Shown here one piece after another: positions 43,899-53,237 of a stretch of 64,000 bases of DNA. The position numbers and the translations under genes were made by a program. How positions within the stretch are numbered: position 1 is the stretch's first letter; each line of letters starts with the position of its first letter. Origin of the DNA: Luteibacter aegosomaticola (GTDB taxonomy: Bacteria; Pseudomonadota; Gammaproteobacteria; Xanthomonadales; Rhodanobacteraceae); the NCBI RefSeq assembly GCF_023078475.1, contig NZ_CP095741.1:1426001-1490000 (forward strand), read 5' to 3'. The notes below the pieces were generated by a model, which was given only the letters and a program-made list of their open reading frames with translations, was not told where the DNA came from and ran no database searches.

Positions 43899-44501
43899 CT
43901 AGCGGCTGAGTTCGAGGTACCGCGCGTGCAGCAGATCGACCGCGGCCGCCAGTTCGGCCTGGTCCCCATGGTTCTCGATGACATCATTCGCGATGGCCAG
44001 CCGCGCCTCGCGCGTGGCCTGCACGGCGATCATCTTCCGCGCGAGTGCTTCGTCGATACGGTCGCGCTGGATCAGCCGCGCGATGCGCACGTCTTCCGGC
44101 GCATCCACCACCAGGATCCGGTTTACCCACGCATAGTGCGCCTGGTTCTCGACCAGCAGCGGAATGGAAAGGATGCAATAGGGCCCGGTATCCGCGGCGG
44201 CGGCATCGCGCAGCCAGCTACGAATGCGCGGGTGCAGGATGCCTTCCAGCGTCGTGCGCGCCGACGGATCCGCGAACACCCGCTGGCGCATCGTCGCGCG
44301 ATCGAGCCGGCCTTCTGCATCCAGCGCATCGGCACCGAACACACGGGCGACCTCAACCAGCGCTTCGGAACCGGGCTCGACCACGGCGCGTGCCGCCACA
44401 TCGGCGTCATACGCGTGCACGCCCAGCGCCTCGAAACAGCGCTCCACCGCGCTCTTGCCCGCGGCGACGCCTCCGGTCAGCGCGACGACGAAGCGGCTCA
44501 T
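43899..44501 (-). CDS. coaE: dephospho-CoA kinase
   Basis: 200 residues. Walker A GGVAAGKSA near the N-terminus (about 9-17), the CoA-binding DADVAARAVVEPGS and the conserved HPRIRSWL and SIPLLVEN segments. It adds the 3'-phosphate to dephospho-CoA. The start at 44501 overlaps the pilD stop by 4 bp, the standard pilD-coaE order. The frame upstream to 44558 lies inside pilD. Confidence 0.96.
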   Translation of the reverse strand: MSRFVVALTGGVAAGKSAVERCFEALGVHAYDADVAARAVVEPGSEALVEVARVFGADALDAEGRLDRATMRQRVFADPSARTTLEGILHPRIRSWLRDAAAADTGPYCILSIPLLVENQAHYAWVNRILVVDAPEDVRIARLIQRDRIDEALARKMIAVQATREARLAIANDVIENHGDQAELAAAVDLLHARYLELSR

Positions 44502-45367
44502 CGCAGCCCGGTCAGGTGCAGGTAGGCGCCGAGGATGCCGTCGCCCCACAGGAACCACACCCAGCCCGCCGCGGCGATGTAGGGACCGAACGGGATGGGC
44601 ACGTCACGTTGGTGCTTGAAGAACAGCATCAGCGAACCGCCCACGAGCGCACCGATCAGCGAGGAAAGCATGATGATCGGGAGCAGTGCGATCGGGCCCA
44701 TCCAGGCACCCAGCGCGGCCAGCAGTTTGAAATCGCCATGGCCCATGCCTTCCTTGCCGGTGAGCAGGCGGAACGCCTGGTAGACACTCCACAGGCTCAG
44801 GTAGCCGATCAGCGCAGCCAGGATGGCGGAGGAGGGTGTGACAGGCAGCGGCTGCCAGCCCGGGATCAGGGTGAGGCCCAGGCCGATCCACAGCAGCGGA
44901 TAGTTCAGTTCATCGGGCAGCAGTTGCGTGCGCGCGTCGATGCCGGAGAGTGCGATGAGGAACCAGGTGAACACCAGCCCTGCAAGCGCGCCGGGCGTGG
45001 GGCCGAAGTGCCAGACCACCGCCGCGCTGGCCACACCGGAGAGGAACTCCACCAGCGGGTACTGCTTCGAAATCGGTTCCCGACAGTAACGGCAGCGCCC
45101 CTTGAGGAGCAGCCAGCCGATGACCGGGATGTTGTCGTGGGCCGCGAGCGGATGCTTGCACTTAGGGCAATGCGAACCTTCCACGACCACGCCCGGCGGA
45201 CGCGGCTCATCCACCTCGGGCAGTTCGAGCACTTCGCGCGCCTGGCGGCGCCAGTCGGCCTGCATGCGTGCCGGTACGCGCAGGATCACGACGTTGAGGA
45301 AGCTGCCGACGAGGAGGCCGAGGGCGGCCGCAAAGGCGACCCAGAGGGCGAGGGGCAAATCAGGCAT
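44498..45367 (-). CDS. pilD: prepilin peptidase/N-methyltransferase PilD
   Basis: 289 residues. Two CxxC pairs for zinc (C67/C70, C92/C95) in the cytoplasmic loop, then the aspartyl-protease membrane core with D144 in GIDARTQLLPDELN and D212 in GMGHGDFK. About eight membrane helices. It cleaves and methylates type IV prepilins such as the two PilA proteins at 62 kb. It lies 80 bp after pilC, separated from it by a strong terminator, so it needs readthrough or its own promoter. Confidence 0.96.
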   Translation of the reverse strand: MPDLPLALWVAFAAALGLLVGSFLNVVILRVPARMQADWRRQAREVLELPEVDEPRPPGVVVEGSHCPKCKHPLAAHDNIPVIGWLLLKGRCRYCREPISKQYPLVEFLSGVASAAVVWHFGPTPGALAGLVFTWFLIALSGIDARTQLLPDELNYPLLWIGLGLTLIPGWQPLPVTPSSAILAALIGYLSLWSVYQAFRLLTGKEGMGHGDFKLLAALGAWMGPIALLPIIMLSSLIGALVGGSLMLFFKHQRDVPIPFGPYIAAAGWVWFLWGDGILGAYLHLTGLR

Positions 45368-45387
45368 GGAGAGTCCGTGGTCCCAAG

Positions 45388-45416
45388 AAAAAACCCTTCG
45401 CCAGGGGCGAAGGGTT
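45388..45416 (-). terminator. rho-independent terminator of pilC
   Basis: An 11-bp perfect stem (AACCCTTCGCC with GGCGAAGGGTT) closes an AGG loop and, on the minus strand, runs into six T residues. It lies 30 bp past the pilC stop and before pilD. Confidence 0.9.
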
Positions 45417-45446
45417 CTTATTGTGCCTTGCGGGGCGGCAGGGTGC

Positions 45447-46712
45447 TTAGACCGTGCCGGCCAGCTTGAAGATCGGCAGGTACAGCGAGATGACCATGCC
45501 GCCGACGAGGACGCCAAGGATCACCATGATGAACGGCTCGAGCAGGCTGCTCAGCGTGTCCACGGCGGTGTTCACCTCTTCCTCGTAGAACTCAGCGACC
45601 TTGAACAGCATGTGGTCGAGCGAGCCGGATTCTTCGCCGATGGCGGTCATCTGCACCACCATGTTCGGGAACAGGTTCACCTGGCGCATGGACAGCTGGA
45701 GCTGGTGACCGACGGAGATATCGTCGCGCATCTGCTTCACCGCCTCGCCGTACACTACGCTACCAGTGGCACCCGACACGGCATCCAGTGCTTCCACCAG
45801 CGGCACACCGGCGTGGAACGTAACGCCGAGGGTACGCGCGAAGCGGGCGATGGCCGACTTGTGCAGCAGGTCGCCGATGACCGGGATTTTCAGCGAGAAG
45901 CGATCGAGGAAGTGGGCGAACTTTTGCGAGCGTTTCTTGAAGTAGATCAGCGCGACCACCGAGCCGACGATGGAGCCGACGACCACCCACCAGTACGACT
46001 GCATGAACTTCGATGCCGCCACGACGAACTGCGTGGGCGCCGGGAGCTCGGCCTTGGCTTCCGCGAAGGTCTGCTGGAACACCGGGACCACGAAGAGCAG
46101 CAAGATCATTGAGACAAGCAGGGCGACCACGAGAACCATGATCGGATAGAACAAGGCCTTCTTGATCTTGGCCTTGATGCTCTCCATGCGCTCCTTATAG
46201 GTCGCGACGGTATCGAGCACGGTATCGAGCACACCGGCCGATTCGCCCGCATGGACCAGGTTGCGGTACAGCTCATCGAACTCCACGGGGTACTGGCCCA
46301 GAGCTTCGTGGAGCGCGGCGCCGCCTTCGATGCTGGTCTTCACATTGACCAGCATGTCCTTGAATTTGGGGTTCTTCTGGCCGTTCGCGATGATGTCGAA
46401 GGCCTGCACCATCGGTACGCCCGAGGCCATCATGGTGGCGATCTGGCGGCTGAAGATGGCGACATCGCGAGGCTTGACGGACTTGCCGCTCGAGCCAAAC
46501 AGCGGCTTGGCGCGCTCACGCACCTGCTGCGGGTTCATGCCCTGACGGCGCAGTTCTGCCTTTACGAGCGAGGCGTTCTTCGCCTGCATCTCGCCCTTCA
46601 TGCGCTTGCCGCGCTTGTCGAGAGCGGTCCAGTCGTACGTCGTCAGCTGATTGACTGCGGCACGCGCAGCACCAGCGGCGCGCGCGTTTTTCGTAGCGGT
46701 GGCGATAGCCAT
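45447..46712 (-). CDS. pilC: type IV pilus inner membrane platform protein PilC
   Basis: 421 residues. Two T2SSF domains (about 90-215 and 290-410) with the repeated motif VFSRQIATMMASGVPMVQAFD-like and FARTLGVTFHAGVPLVEALD, three membrane helices and a basic N-terminal domain. It couples the ATPases to pilus polymerisation in the inner membrane. Follows pilB by 143 bp. Confidence 0.96.
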   Translation of the reverse strand: MAIATATKNARAAGAARAAVNQLTTYDWTALDKRGKRMKGEMQAKNASLVKAELRRQGMNPQQVRERAKPLFGSSGKSVKPRDVAIFSRQIATMMASGVPMVQAFDIIANGQKNPKFKDMLVNVKTSIEGGAALHEALGQYPVEFDELYRNLVHAGESAGVLDTVLDTVATYKERMESIKAKIKKALFYPIMVLVVALLVSMILLLFVVPVFQQTFAEAKAELPAPTQFVVAASKFMQSYWWVVVGSIVGSVVALIYFKKRSQKFAHFLDRFSLKIPVIGDLLHKSAIARFARTLGVTFHAGVPLVEALDAVSGATGSVVYGEAVKQMRDDISVGHQLQLSMRQVNLFPNMVVQMTAIGEESGSLDHMLFKVAEFYEEEVNTAVDTLSSLLEPFIMVILGVLVGGMVISLYLPIFKLAGTV

Positions 46713-46743
46713 GACGCGGTGTTCCCCCCGGGTAATTTTCTAA

Positions 46744-46766
46744 GGGACCAGCCTCGGCTGGCTCCC
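46744..46766. promoter_or_regulatory. hairpin in the pilB-pilC spacer
   Basis: CCAGCC and GGCTGG form a 6-bp stem with a TC loop, flanked by pairing GGG and CCC. It lies 32 bp before the pilC start in the 143-bp gap after pilB. It could attenuate pilC expression relative to pilB or affect RNA processing. Confidence 0.35.
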
Positions 46767-46855
46767 CCTGTCTCTTATTCTAGTGTGAAGCTTTGGTTTA
46801 CGCCTTTCTGCCGTCTGGCGCACAAGATCGCTGCGCCGAAGGCCGACAGGAGGCG

Positions 46856-48583
46856 TCAGTCCTTGGTGACGCGGTTGATTTCGGCCAGGCTGGTCACGCC
46901 GTTCCTGACCTTCAGCAGGGCCGAGGCTCGCAGGTCGTTGATACCGGCTTTCCGTGACACCTCGGCGATCTGCATGGCGTTGCCACCCTCCAGGACGATC
47001 TTCTGGATCGGCTCCAGCATGGGCATGACCTGGTAGAGGCCGACGCGCCCCTTGTAGCCCTCGTTGCAGCCATCGCAACCTACCGCCTCGTAAATCGTGA
47101 TACCGGCGTCGATCTCCTCCTGGGTGTACCCCTCGGCCAGCAGGGCCGCGGGGGGCAGGTGGATCTCGCGCTTGCAGTCGTGCAGGCGGCGGGCCAGGCG
47201 CTGGGCGATGATCAGGGTGACCGACGAAATGATGTTGTAGGGCGCGATGCCCATATTCATCAGGCGCGCAATGGTTTGCGGCGCATCGTTGGTATGCAGG
47301 GTGGAGAGCACCATGTGGCCGGTCTGGGCGGCCTTCACGGCGATTTCGGCGGTCTCGAGGTCGCGGATTTCGCCGACCATGATCACGTCCGGATCCTGGC
47401 GCAGGAAGGAGCGCAGGGCGGCGGCGAAGGTCATGCCGCGCTTCACGTTCTGCTGGACCTGGTTGATGCCTTCGACGCGGATTTCGACCGGGTCTTCCAC
47501 CGTGGAGATGTTTCTGCCCTCGGTGTTGAGGATGTTCAGCGCCGTGTACAACGACACCGTCTTACCCGAACCGGTGGGACCGGTGACCAGCACCATGCCG
47601 TACGGCTTCTCGATGGCGTCGAGGTAGAGGTTCTTCTGGACCTCCTCGTAGCCGAGCTTGTCGATGCCCAGCTTGGCCGAGGAGCCATCGAGCACGCGGA
47701 GCACGATCTTTTCACCGAACAGGGTGGGCAGGGTGCTGACGCGGAAGTCGATGGCGCGGGTCTTGGTGAGGTTGAGCTTGATACGGCCGTCCTGCGGGAC
47801 ACGGCGTTCGGCGATGTCCAGGCCGCTCATGACCTTCAGGCGCGAGGCGATACGGGTGCCCAGTTTGATCGGGGCCGAGGCCACGATTCGCAGGATGCCG
47901 TCCATGCGCAGGCGGACCCGGTAAACCGTTTCAAACGGCTCGAAGTGGATATCCGAGGCGCCGCGCTTGATGGCATCCACCAGGATCTTGTTCACGAACT
48001 TGACGATCGGAGCGTCATCGTTCGCATTGGCGTCGATGCCGGTGGTGCCGTCGCCGTCATCCGGGCCGGCGTCGAGCGCCAGTTCGTCGAGGGCGGAGTC
48101 GTCGAAGGCCGGGACGCCGGCATTGGCGGCCGACAGGGCGCTATCGATGATCCGGCGCAACTGGCCACGTTCGACCAGCACCGGCTCCACCATGTGGTTG
48201 GAGTGGAACTTGATCTCGTCCAGCGCGTGCGACTGCATCGGGTCGGCGATGCCCACGAACAGGCGCTTGCCGCGCTTGAACAGGGGCAGGGCCTGGTGCT
48301 TCGTGATCAGGGCTTCGGTGACCAGGTCCAGCGGCATGTTGCCGGGGACCATGTTGCCGATATCCATAAGCGGCATGCCGAACTCGGCCGAGGCCACCTG
48401 GGAGAGCTTGGCGCTGTCGACCAGGTGGTGGTCCACCAGCCATGCGGACAGCGAGGTTCGCTTATCGGCGGCGTCCTGGACGGCCTTGCGGACATCGGCC
48501 TCACCAAGGACGCCTTCCGTGACGAGGCGCCTGGCCATGCCAGTCAGGCCCGCAAGCGTAGGCTGGTGCATTTGTGTCGCCAT
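46856..48583 (-). CDS. pilB: type IV pilus extension ATPase PilB
   Basis: 575 residues. N-terminal MshEN-type domain (about 10-170; c-di-GMP-binding type in some homologues), then the secretion ATPase core with Walker A GPTGSGKTVS (about residue 331), Asp box VIMVGEIRDLETAE, His box STLHTNDAP and a tetracysteine zinc site (DCKRE ... VGCDGCNEGYKGR). Powers pilus extension. Divergent from the glycosyltransferase gene at 48733 across 149 bp. Confidence 0.97.
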   Translation of the reverse strand: MATQMHQPTLAGLTGMARRLVTEGVLGEADVRKAVQDAADKRTSLSAWLVDHHLVDSAKLSQVASAEFGMPLMDIGNMVPGNMPLDLVTEALITKHQALPLFKRGKRLFVGIADPMQSHALDEIKFHSNHMVEPVLVERGQLRRIIDSALSAANAGVPAFDDSALDELALDAGPDDGDGTTGIDANANDDAPIVKFVNKILVDAIKRGASDIHFEPFETVYRVRLRMDGILRIVASAPIKLGTRIASRLKVMSGLDIAERRVPQDGRIKLNLTKTRAIDFRVSTLPTLFGEKIVLRVLDGSSAKLGIDKLGYEEVQKNLYLDAIEKPYGMVLVTGPTGSGKTVSLYTALNILNTEGRNISTVEDPVEIRVEGINQVQQNVKRGMTFAAALRSFLRQDPDVIMVGEIRDLETAEIAVKAAQTGHMVLSTLHTNDAPQTIARLMNMGIAPYNIISSVTLIIAQRLARRLHDCKREIHLPPAALLAEGYTQEEIDAGITIYEAVGCDGCNEGYKGRVGLYQVMPMLEPIQKIVLEGGNAMQIAEVSRKAGINDLRASALLKVRNGVTSLAEINRVTKD

Positions 48584-48732
48584 GGTCGATCCGATCCCCG
48601 AGTATGGCCCTGAATCTACTCCAGAATGTGGCCTTGGTCACGTCGGAATCGTGAAAACTGCGCATCGTGCACGTGTTCGCTCCCCGCGCCATGGCCCATG
48701 CCTTATGATGCAGCGGCCAACGGGGACAAACC

Positions 48733-49587
48733 TTGAGTCGTATCAGCATTATCCTGCCCGCCAAGAACGAGGCGGCCGCCCTTAAAGACCTCCTGCCACG
48801 CCTGACCGCCGCCCAGCCGGGTGCCGAGATCATCGTGGTGGATGACGGTTCCACCGATGACACCCGGGCCGTTTGCGCGGCTGCCGGGGTGATTTGCCTT
48901 TCCTCGCCGTATTCCATGGGCAACGGGGCCGCGATCAAGCGCGGGGCCCGCGCAGCCAGTGGTGAGATCCTGGTGTTCATGGATGGGGATGGGCAGCATG
49001 ATCCGGCGGATATTTCTCGCCTGCTTGCTCGCCTCGATCAAGGATTTGACATGGTCGTGGGTGCGCGCGACTGGGAAAGTCAGGCGGGGATGGGGCGCGG
49101 CGTGGCGAATACGGTCTACAACTGGCTGGCCAGCAAGATGACAGGGCAGGTGGTTGCCGATCTCACATCTGGATTCCGGATAGCGCGCGCGTCTCGGTTC
49201 CGAGAGTTTTTACATCTGCTTCCGAACGGGTTCTCCTATCCGACGACCAGCACGATGGCGTTCTTTCGCAGCGCTTATGGCGTGGCATACGAGCCGATCA
49301 AGGCGGCGCAAAGGGTTGGTAGGAGTCACATCAAGCCGTTGAAAGATGGTGTGCGATTCCTGCTGATCATCTTCAAGATCGCTACGCTCTATTCGCCCTT
49401 GAAGTTATTCTTCCCCGCGAGTGCAGCGTTTTTCTTCCTGGGCTGTGCGAACTACGCACGTACGTTCTTCGCTGAGGGGCGATTGACCAATGGAAGCGCC
49501 TTGATGTGGAGTGCAGCTGTCATTGTGTTCCTCATCGGGCTGGTTTCCGAGCAGATCACCGCACTCACTTATCGGCGCGATGAATGA
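48733..49587 (+). CDS. GT2 polyprenyl-phosphate sugar synthase-like (DPM1/GtrB type)
   Basis: 284 residues starting with TTG at 48733. GT-A core with VVDDGSTDDT, metal motif DGDGQHDP and DLTSGFRI; two membrane helices at the C-terminus (about 218-240 and 252-275). This layout matches enzymes that transfer a sugar from a nucleotide donor to undecaprenyl phosphate. It could supply the lipid-linked donor for the GT-C proteins of this locus. The next GT2 gene overlaps by 4 bp. Confidence 0.88.
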   Translation: MSRISIILPAKNEAAALKDLLPRLTAAQPGAEIIVVDDGSTDDTRAVCAAAGVICLSSPYSMGNGAAIKRGARAASGEILVFMDGDGQHDPADISRLLARLDQGFDMVVGARDWESQAGMGRGVANTVYNWLASKMTGQVVADLTSGFRIARASRFREFLHLLPNGFSYPTTSTMAFFRSAYGVAYEPIKAAQRVGRSHIKPLKDGVRFLLIIFKIATLYSPLKLFFPASAAFFFLGCANYARTFFAEGRLTNGSALMWSAAVIVFLIGLVSEQITALTYRRDE

Positions 49588-50549
49588 TGAGCATGCCCGG
49601 CCGACCGAACGTCACCGTTTGCGTCGTCACCTATAACCATGCGCGCTATATTGCGGATTGCTTGTTAAGTATTCTCTCGCAAGATGTAGACGCAAACGTA
49701 CGCATCGTGGTGGGGGACGACAGCTCGACGGACGGCACGACCGAGATCGTCGCGGCGATCGCAGCTCAATGGCCGGGGCGGATTGAACATAGTGTGCATC
49801 AGGAGCGCCTGGGCGCGATTGGTAACCTGCGTTTCGTGGTTGGCCAGGCCGGGGGCGATTTCGTTGCTCATCTGGATGGCGATGACTTCTGGTTGCCGGG
49901 CAAATTGCGCGAACAGCTGATGCTGCTCGAAAATCACCCCGAAAGCCCGGCGTGTTTCACCAACGCCTTCGTGTTCGATGACACCCGGCACCCGGTAGGC
50001 GTCTTCACAAATGCAAAATCTGGCACATACGATTTAGCGGCGCTGCTGCTCCGTGGTAACTTTCTAAACCATAGCTCGCTTGTGTATCGTGTGGCGCATC
50101 GGGCTACTGTGCTCGAGCTTCCTACCCCGTTTATTGACTATCGGATTCACCTTGGTCTCGCGCTTCTCGGGCCGCTGGTCTACACGGATAAGGCCTTCGT
50201 CGGATATCGGTGTGGATCAACGGGTTCCATGCTCGCTACAGCTAACGATGCCGTGCGGGAGCGCTACTACGAAGCATTGCTTTCGGCAATTCCGGATGTG
50301 GCGTCAGGTGTGCGTGTGGCTGCTTGTGCCGATATGATGCGACGGATAATTTTCCGCGCAACGCGTTCGCGCAATCCGGCCTTGGTGCGCGCTTGGTGGG
50401 CCAGGTTGTGTGCGGCTGCGCAGGTCGGTTCGCTGACCATGCTACGGAAAACCATCCTGAATGTGTGCGGTGAAAGCTATCGCCAATTCGTTCAGATTAT
50501 GTCGATCAGACTTCTTCGCGCGTCGCCGCGCGTTCTCTATTTTCGATAG
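49584..50549 (+). CDS. GT2 family glycosyltransferase
   Basis: 321 residues. Family 2 GT-A fold with VCVVTYNHARYIADCLLSIL, VVGDDSSTDGT and the DxD motif HLDGDDFW. No membrane anchor. Donor and acceptor sugars unknown. Its ATG overlaps the previous stop. Base composition is more AT rich than the backbone. Confidence 0.88.
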   Translation: MMSMPGRPNVTVCVVTYNHARYIADCLLSILSQDVDANVRIVVGDDSSTDGTTEIVAAIAAQWPGRIEHSVHQERLGAIGNLRFVVGQAGGDFVAHLDGDDFWLPGKLREQLMLLENHPESPACFTNAFVFDDTRHPVGVFTNAKSGTYDLAALLLRGNFLNHSSLVYRVAHRATVLELPTPFIDYRIHLGLALLGPLVYTDKAFVGYRCGSTGSMLATANDAVRERYYEALLSAIPDVASGVRVAACADMMRRIIFRATRSRNPALVRAWWARLCAAAQVGSLTMLRKTILNVCGESYRQFVQIMSIRLLRASPRVLYFR

Positions 50550-50558
50550 GCTGGTTCT

Positions 50559-51332
50559 ATGCGCGCCGGTAGACTAATGAAGGCGGGGGTGCTCGCGTAT
50601 CTGATGCCGCGTCGCCGCCGCTGCGCGGCGTGTGGGCATGGTGTGGGAGGGTTTCTGCCCTACCGTAATGGTTCGCGATCTCTTTCGGATGCTATGCGAG
50701 TACTGCGCATGACGGGAAGTGATCTCGATCATTTCGAATGCCCACGCTGTGGGGCATCTGATCGAATGCGACATCTTTTCCTGTATCTGGAAACCATAGG
50801 GTTCCCGGAGCGTTTTCGCGGCGCGCGCATACTCCACTTTGCCCCCGAGCGCCCGCTCGTTCGATGCATTACCGCTCACGAGCCTGGGCGTTACGTGCGT
50901 GCCGACATTGCGCCCGCTTCATCCGAGATTGAAGCGGTGGACATGACAGCAATGACTTTTCCTGACGCCAGCTTCGACGTCGTAATCGCAAATCACGTCC
51001 TCGAGCATGTCGACGACTTGCCTGCAGCAATGCGGGAGGTGGCGCGTGTGCTCGCGCCTGGTGGCGTCGCGATTCTGCAAACTCCGTTCAGTGCAAGCCT
51101 TACGCAGCGTTTCGAGGATGACGGGATTCGTACTGACGAAGCCCGCCTCGTCATGTACGGCCAGGAGGACCATGTGCGCCTATTTGGTGCTGATATTGCC
51201 GAGGACCTTGCCAGACTCTCAGGCATGAACTCACGAGTTCTGCGCCATGATGAGGCATTGCCCGGCGTCGACCCATGGCGCGTGGGGGTAAATCGCGATG
51301 AGCCGTTCTTTCTGTTCGAAAAGGTCAGTTAA
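50559..51332 (+). CDS. class I SAM-dependent methyltransferase with Cys-rich head
   Basis: 257 residues. N-terminal CAACGHG and CPRCGASDRMRHLFLYL suggest a zinc ribbon; the core has ILHFAPERPLV, VDMTAMTFPDASFDVVIANHVLEHVDD and LAPGGVAILQTP typical of Methyltransf_11-type enzymes. Probably methylates a sugar or lipid-linked glycan of this island. Its stop overlaps the stop of the converging GT2 gene by 8 bp. Confidence 0.88.
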   Translation: MRAGRLMKAGVLAYLMPRRRRCAACGHGVGGFLPYRNGSRSLSDAMRVLRMTGSDLDHFECPRCGASDRMRHLFLYLETIGFPERFRGARILHFAPERPLVRCITAHEPGRYVRADIAPASSEIEAVDMTAMTFPDASFDVVIANHVLEHVDDLPAAMREVARVLAPGGVAILQTPFSASLTQRFEDDGIRTDEARLVMYGQEDHVRLFGADIAEDLARLSGMNSRVLRHDEALPGVDPWRVGVNRDEPFFLFEKVS

Positions 51333-52335
51333 TCGACGGCATGCCGTGTTTGGCGAGCATCATCACTTTTCGTGGAAGCCAGGTGAATACGCGATAGTAA
51401 GATCGGGTACCAATGATGCGGCGGCGTTGAATTTGCTCGCGCTCTTTCAACAATAACTCCCTTCGCCGCCAGGTTGAACGTAGTGCGGGCCAATAGATTT
51501 CACGTAGCGGTCTAAAGCTCGCGCGTGCAATGCTCAAGATTGCGCTTTCGAAAAGTAAGGTAGCCACATGCAATGCTAGTACGGGGGGCAGCCATGCCGA
51601 CGGGGTGAAGATAAGAAGGAGGGCCGTCTTATTGCGTTCACTAAGAGCTCGTCGGCGGTAGGTGGTAACCAGCCCAGCGTCACTGGCGCGATTGCCGCCA
51701 AAGCTCTTCCCCTGCATGTGTCGGTAGCCAGTCGAGTCGATGCAGCGAACTACATACCCGAGGTATCTCGCGGCACAGCATAGATACATGTCTTCGGCAA
51801 TGGATTCGATCCAGCGCGGGAATCCGCCGATCTCATCCCAGACCTTTCGGGGAATCCAAAGGCATGCACCGATCACCATGGCGACTTCACCCGCATTCCG
51901 TGTGACGGGAACAGGGTTCATGAATGGGTCCAGCAGGCAGCCCATATCAACGAGCGAGTTGGTTTCCCAATCGAACTGTGGGAGCGTGAGGATTTGCCCG
52001 TCGGATGTGTTTGCGGCGACTTCCAGGGCGGCAAGGGCGCCGGGCATCAGCGCAGCATCGTTATTGAGCAGTAGCACATAACGTCCGTGACTTGCCGCGA
52101 CCATGCGGTTGTTTGACTCACAGAAACCCACGTTAGAAAGACTTCTTATCACTATTACGGATGGATAGCGCGCCAGGACGGCTAGCGATGCATCCGTGGA
52201 CGCATCGTCGTGAACGATGATCTCAACGGTCCCATCAGTATCCTGCGAAAAGATGGATTCGAGACAGGCGTCGAGCAGATGCTCGCCGTTGTAATTGGCA
52301 ATGCACACACTGCACATGATTGCAGGAGGCGTCAC
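51325..52335 (-). CDS. GT2 family glycosyltransferase (rhamnosyltransferase-like)
   Basis: 336 residues starting with GTG. GT-A fold with VCIANYNGEHLLDACLESIF, VHDDASTDAS, SNVGFCESNNRMVAASHGRYVLLLNNDA and FPRWIESIAEDMYLC, a WbbL-like arrangement. A hydrophobic region at about 240-275 may contact the membrane. It overlaps the epimerase stop by 4 bp and ends the long minus-strand cluster. Confidence 0.87.
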   Translation of the reverse strand: MTPPAIMCSVCIANYNGEHLLDACLESIFSQDTDGTVEIIVHDDASTDASLAVLARYPSVIVIRSLSNVGFCESNNRMVAASHGRYVLLLNNDAALMPGALAALEVAANTSDGQILTLPQFDWETNSLVDMGCLLDPFMNPVPVTRNAGEVAMVIGACLWIPRKVWDEIGGFPRWIESIAEDMYLCCAARYLGYVVRCIDSTGYRHMQGKSFGGNRASDAGLVTTYRRRALSERNKTALLLIFTPSAWLPPVLALHVATLLFESAILSIARASFRPLREIYWPALRSTWRRRELLLKEREQIQRRRIIGTRSYYRVFTWLPRKVMMLAKHGMPSIN

Positions 52336-53237
52336 TGGAACTCTCTCCAGGCCCGAAGGATACCCTCGTGCAAATGAATCCGTGGCTGCCAGCCGAATGC
52401 TGCGCGGGCTGCAGCGTTATCTGGCACGATGCGTCTCACGTCGAAGGGCGTGGCGGGTTGCCATGTACGTGGCACGATGCTTCCCGTCGTTTCGGTAATG
52501 ATGCTTAGAAGGCTGTTAAGCGAAGTGCCCACGGCACTGGATGCATTGAAGGTACGGCACCCGGGTTGCGCTGGCTTTGCAAGGACGCGTAGGCAAAGGT
52601 CCGCCAGGTCATCGATGTAGAGATAGTCGCGGACCGCCTCGCCATCCCCTCGCACGGAAACCGGTTCCGACGTGCGAATGGCGTGGAATGCCGTGGGGAC
52701 AATACCGAATCCTGGGCGATACGCCTGGCCGGGGCCGTATACGTTGGATGGTCGTAAAATTGTCACCTCGTGCTGACCAAGGTGGGACCATGCGGAAAGG
52801 AATGATTCCGCTGCCGCCTTGCCTGCACTGTAGTAGGACTTGGGCTCAAGCACTGTTGACTCGCTGGCCAAGCCACTTACATCGCCATAGATGGCCCCGC
52901 CGGTGGAGAAGTACACGACGCGCAGCGGATGCTTCATCGGTGCCTGTTCGAGGAACCGTATGATCGGTAGCAGGTTAAGTTCCAGCTCACTGCCTGGGCG
53001 GAGCGCGCTCGAGGCCGGGGTGCTTGCACCAGCAGCCCATACAACACACGTTGCGCTTTCGAGTGCAGTTGCCAGTTCCGGACCTGGGGTAATGTCTCCC
53101 ATCGAGGTCCACTCAGTGGCAATTTCTGGTGGCCGACGGCTTAGCGCGTGCGTTCGGTGCCCAGCGGCGTGGAAGGCCGCAAGCAGGCGTGAACCTATGA
53201 AGCCGTTGGCACCGACTACAGCGATGCACTCAGTCAC
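52332..53237 (-). CDS. NAD-dependent nucleotide-sugar epimerase/dehydratase (extended SDR)
   Basis: 301 residues, GTG start. GANGFIGSRLL for NAD binding, the catalytic YxxxK in SYYSAGKAAAE, Ser in YFSTGGAIYG and RPSNVYGPGQ. A UDP-glucose 4-epimerase-like enzyme; the exact sugar is unknown. Overlaps the GT4 stop by 8 bp in the same operon. Confidence 0.88.
   Translation of the reverse strand: MTECIAVVGANGFIGSRLLAAFHAAGHRTHALSRRPPEIATEWTSMGDITPGPELATALESATCVVWAAGASTPASSALRPGSELELNLLPIIRFLEQAPMKHPLRVVYFSTGGAIYGDVSGLASESTVLEPKSYYSAGKAAAESFLSAWSHLGQHEVTILRPSNVYGPGQAYRPGFGIVPTAFHAIRTSEPVSVRGDGEAVRDYLYIDDLADLCLRVLAKPAQPGCRTFNASSAVGTSLNSLLSIITETTGSIVPRTWQPATPFDVRRIVPDNAAARAAFGWQPRIHLHEGILRAWREFQ

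Noticed and set aside
47159..48613. 484-residue plus-strand ORF antisense to pilB
   Set aside because: Shadow of the high-GC coding strand of pilB; composition rich in His, Gly, Arg and no family pattern.
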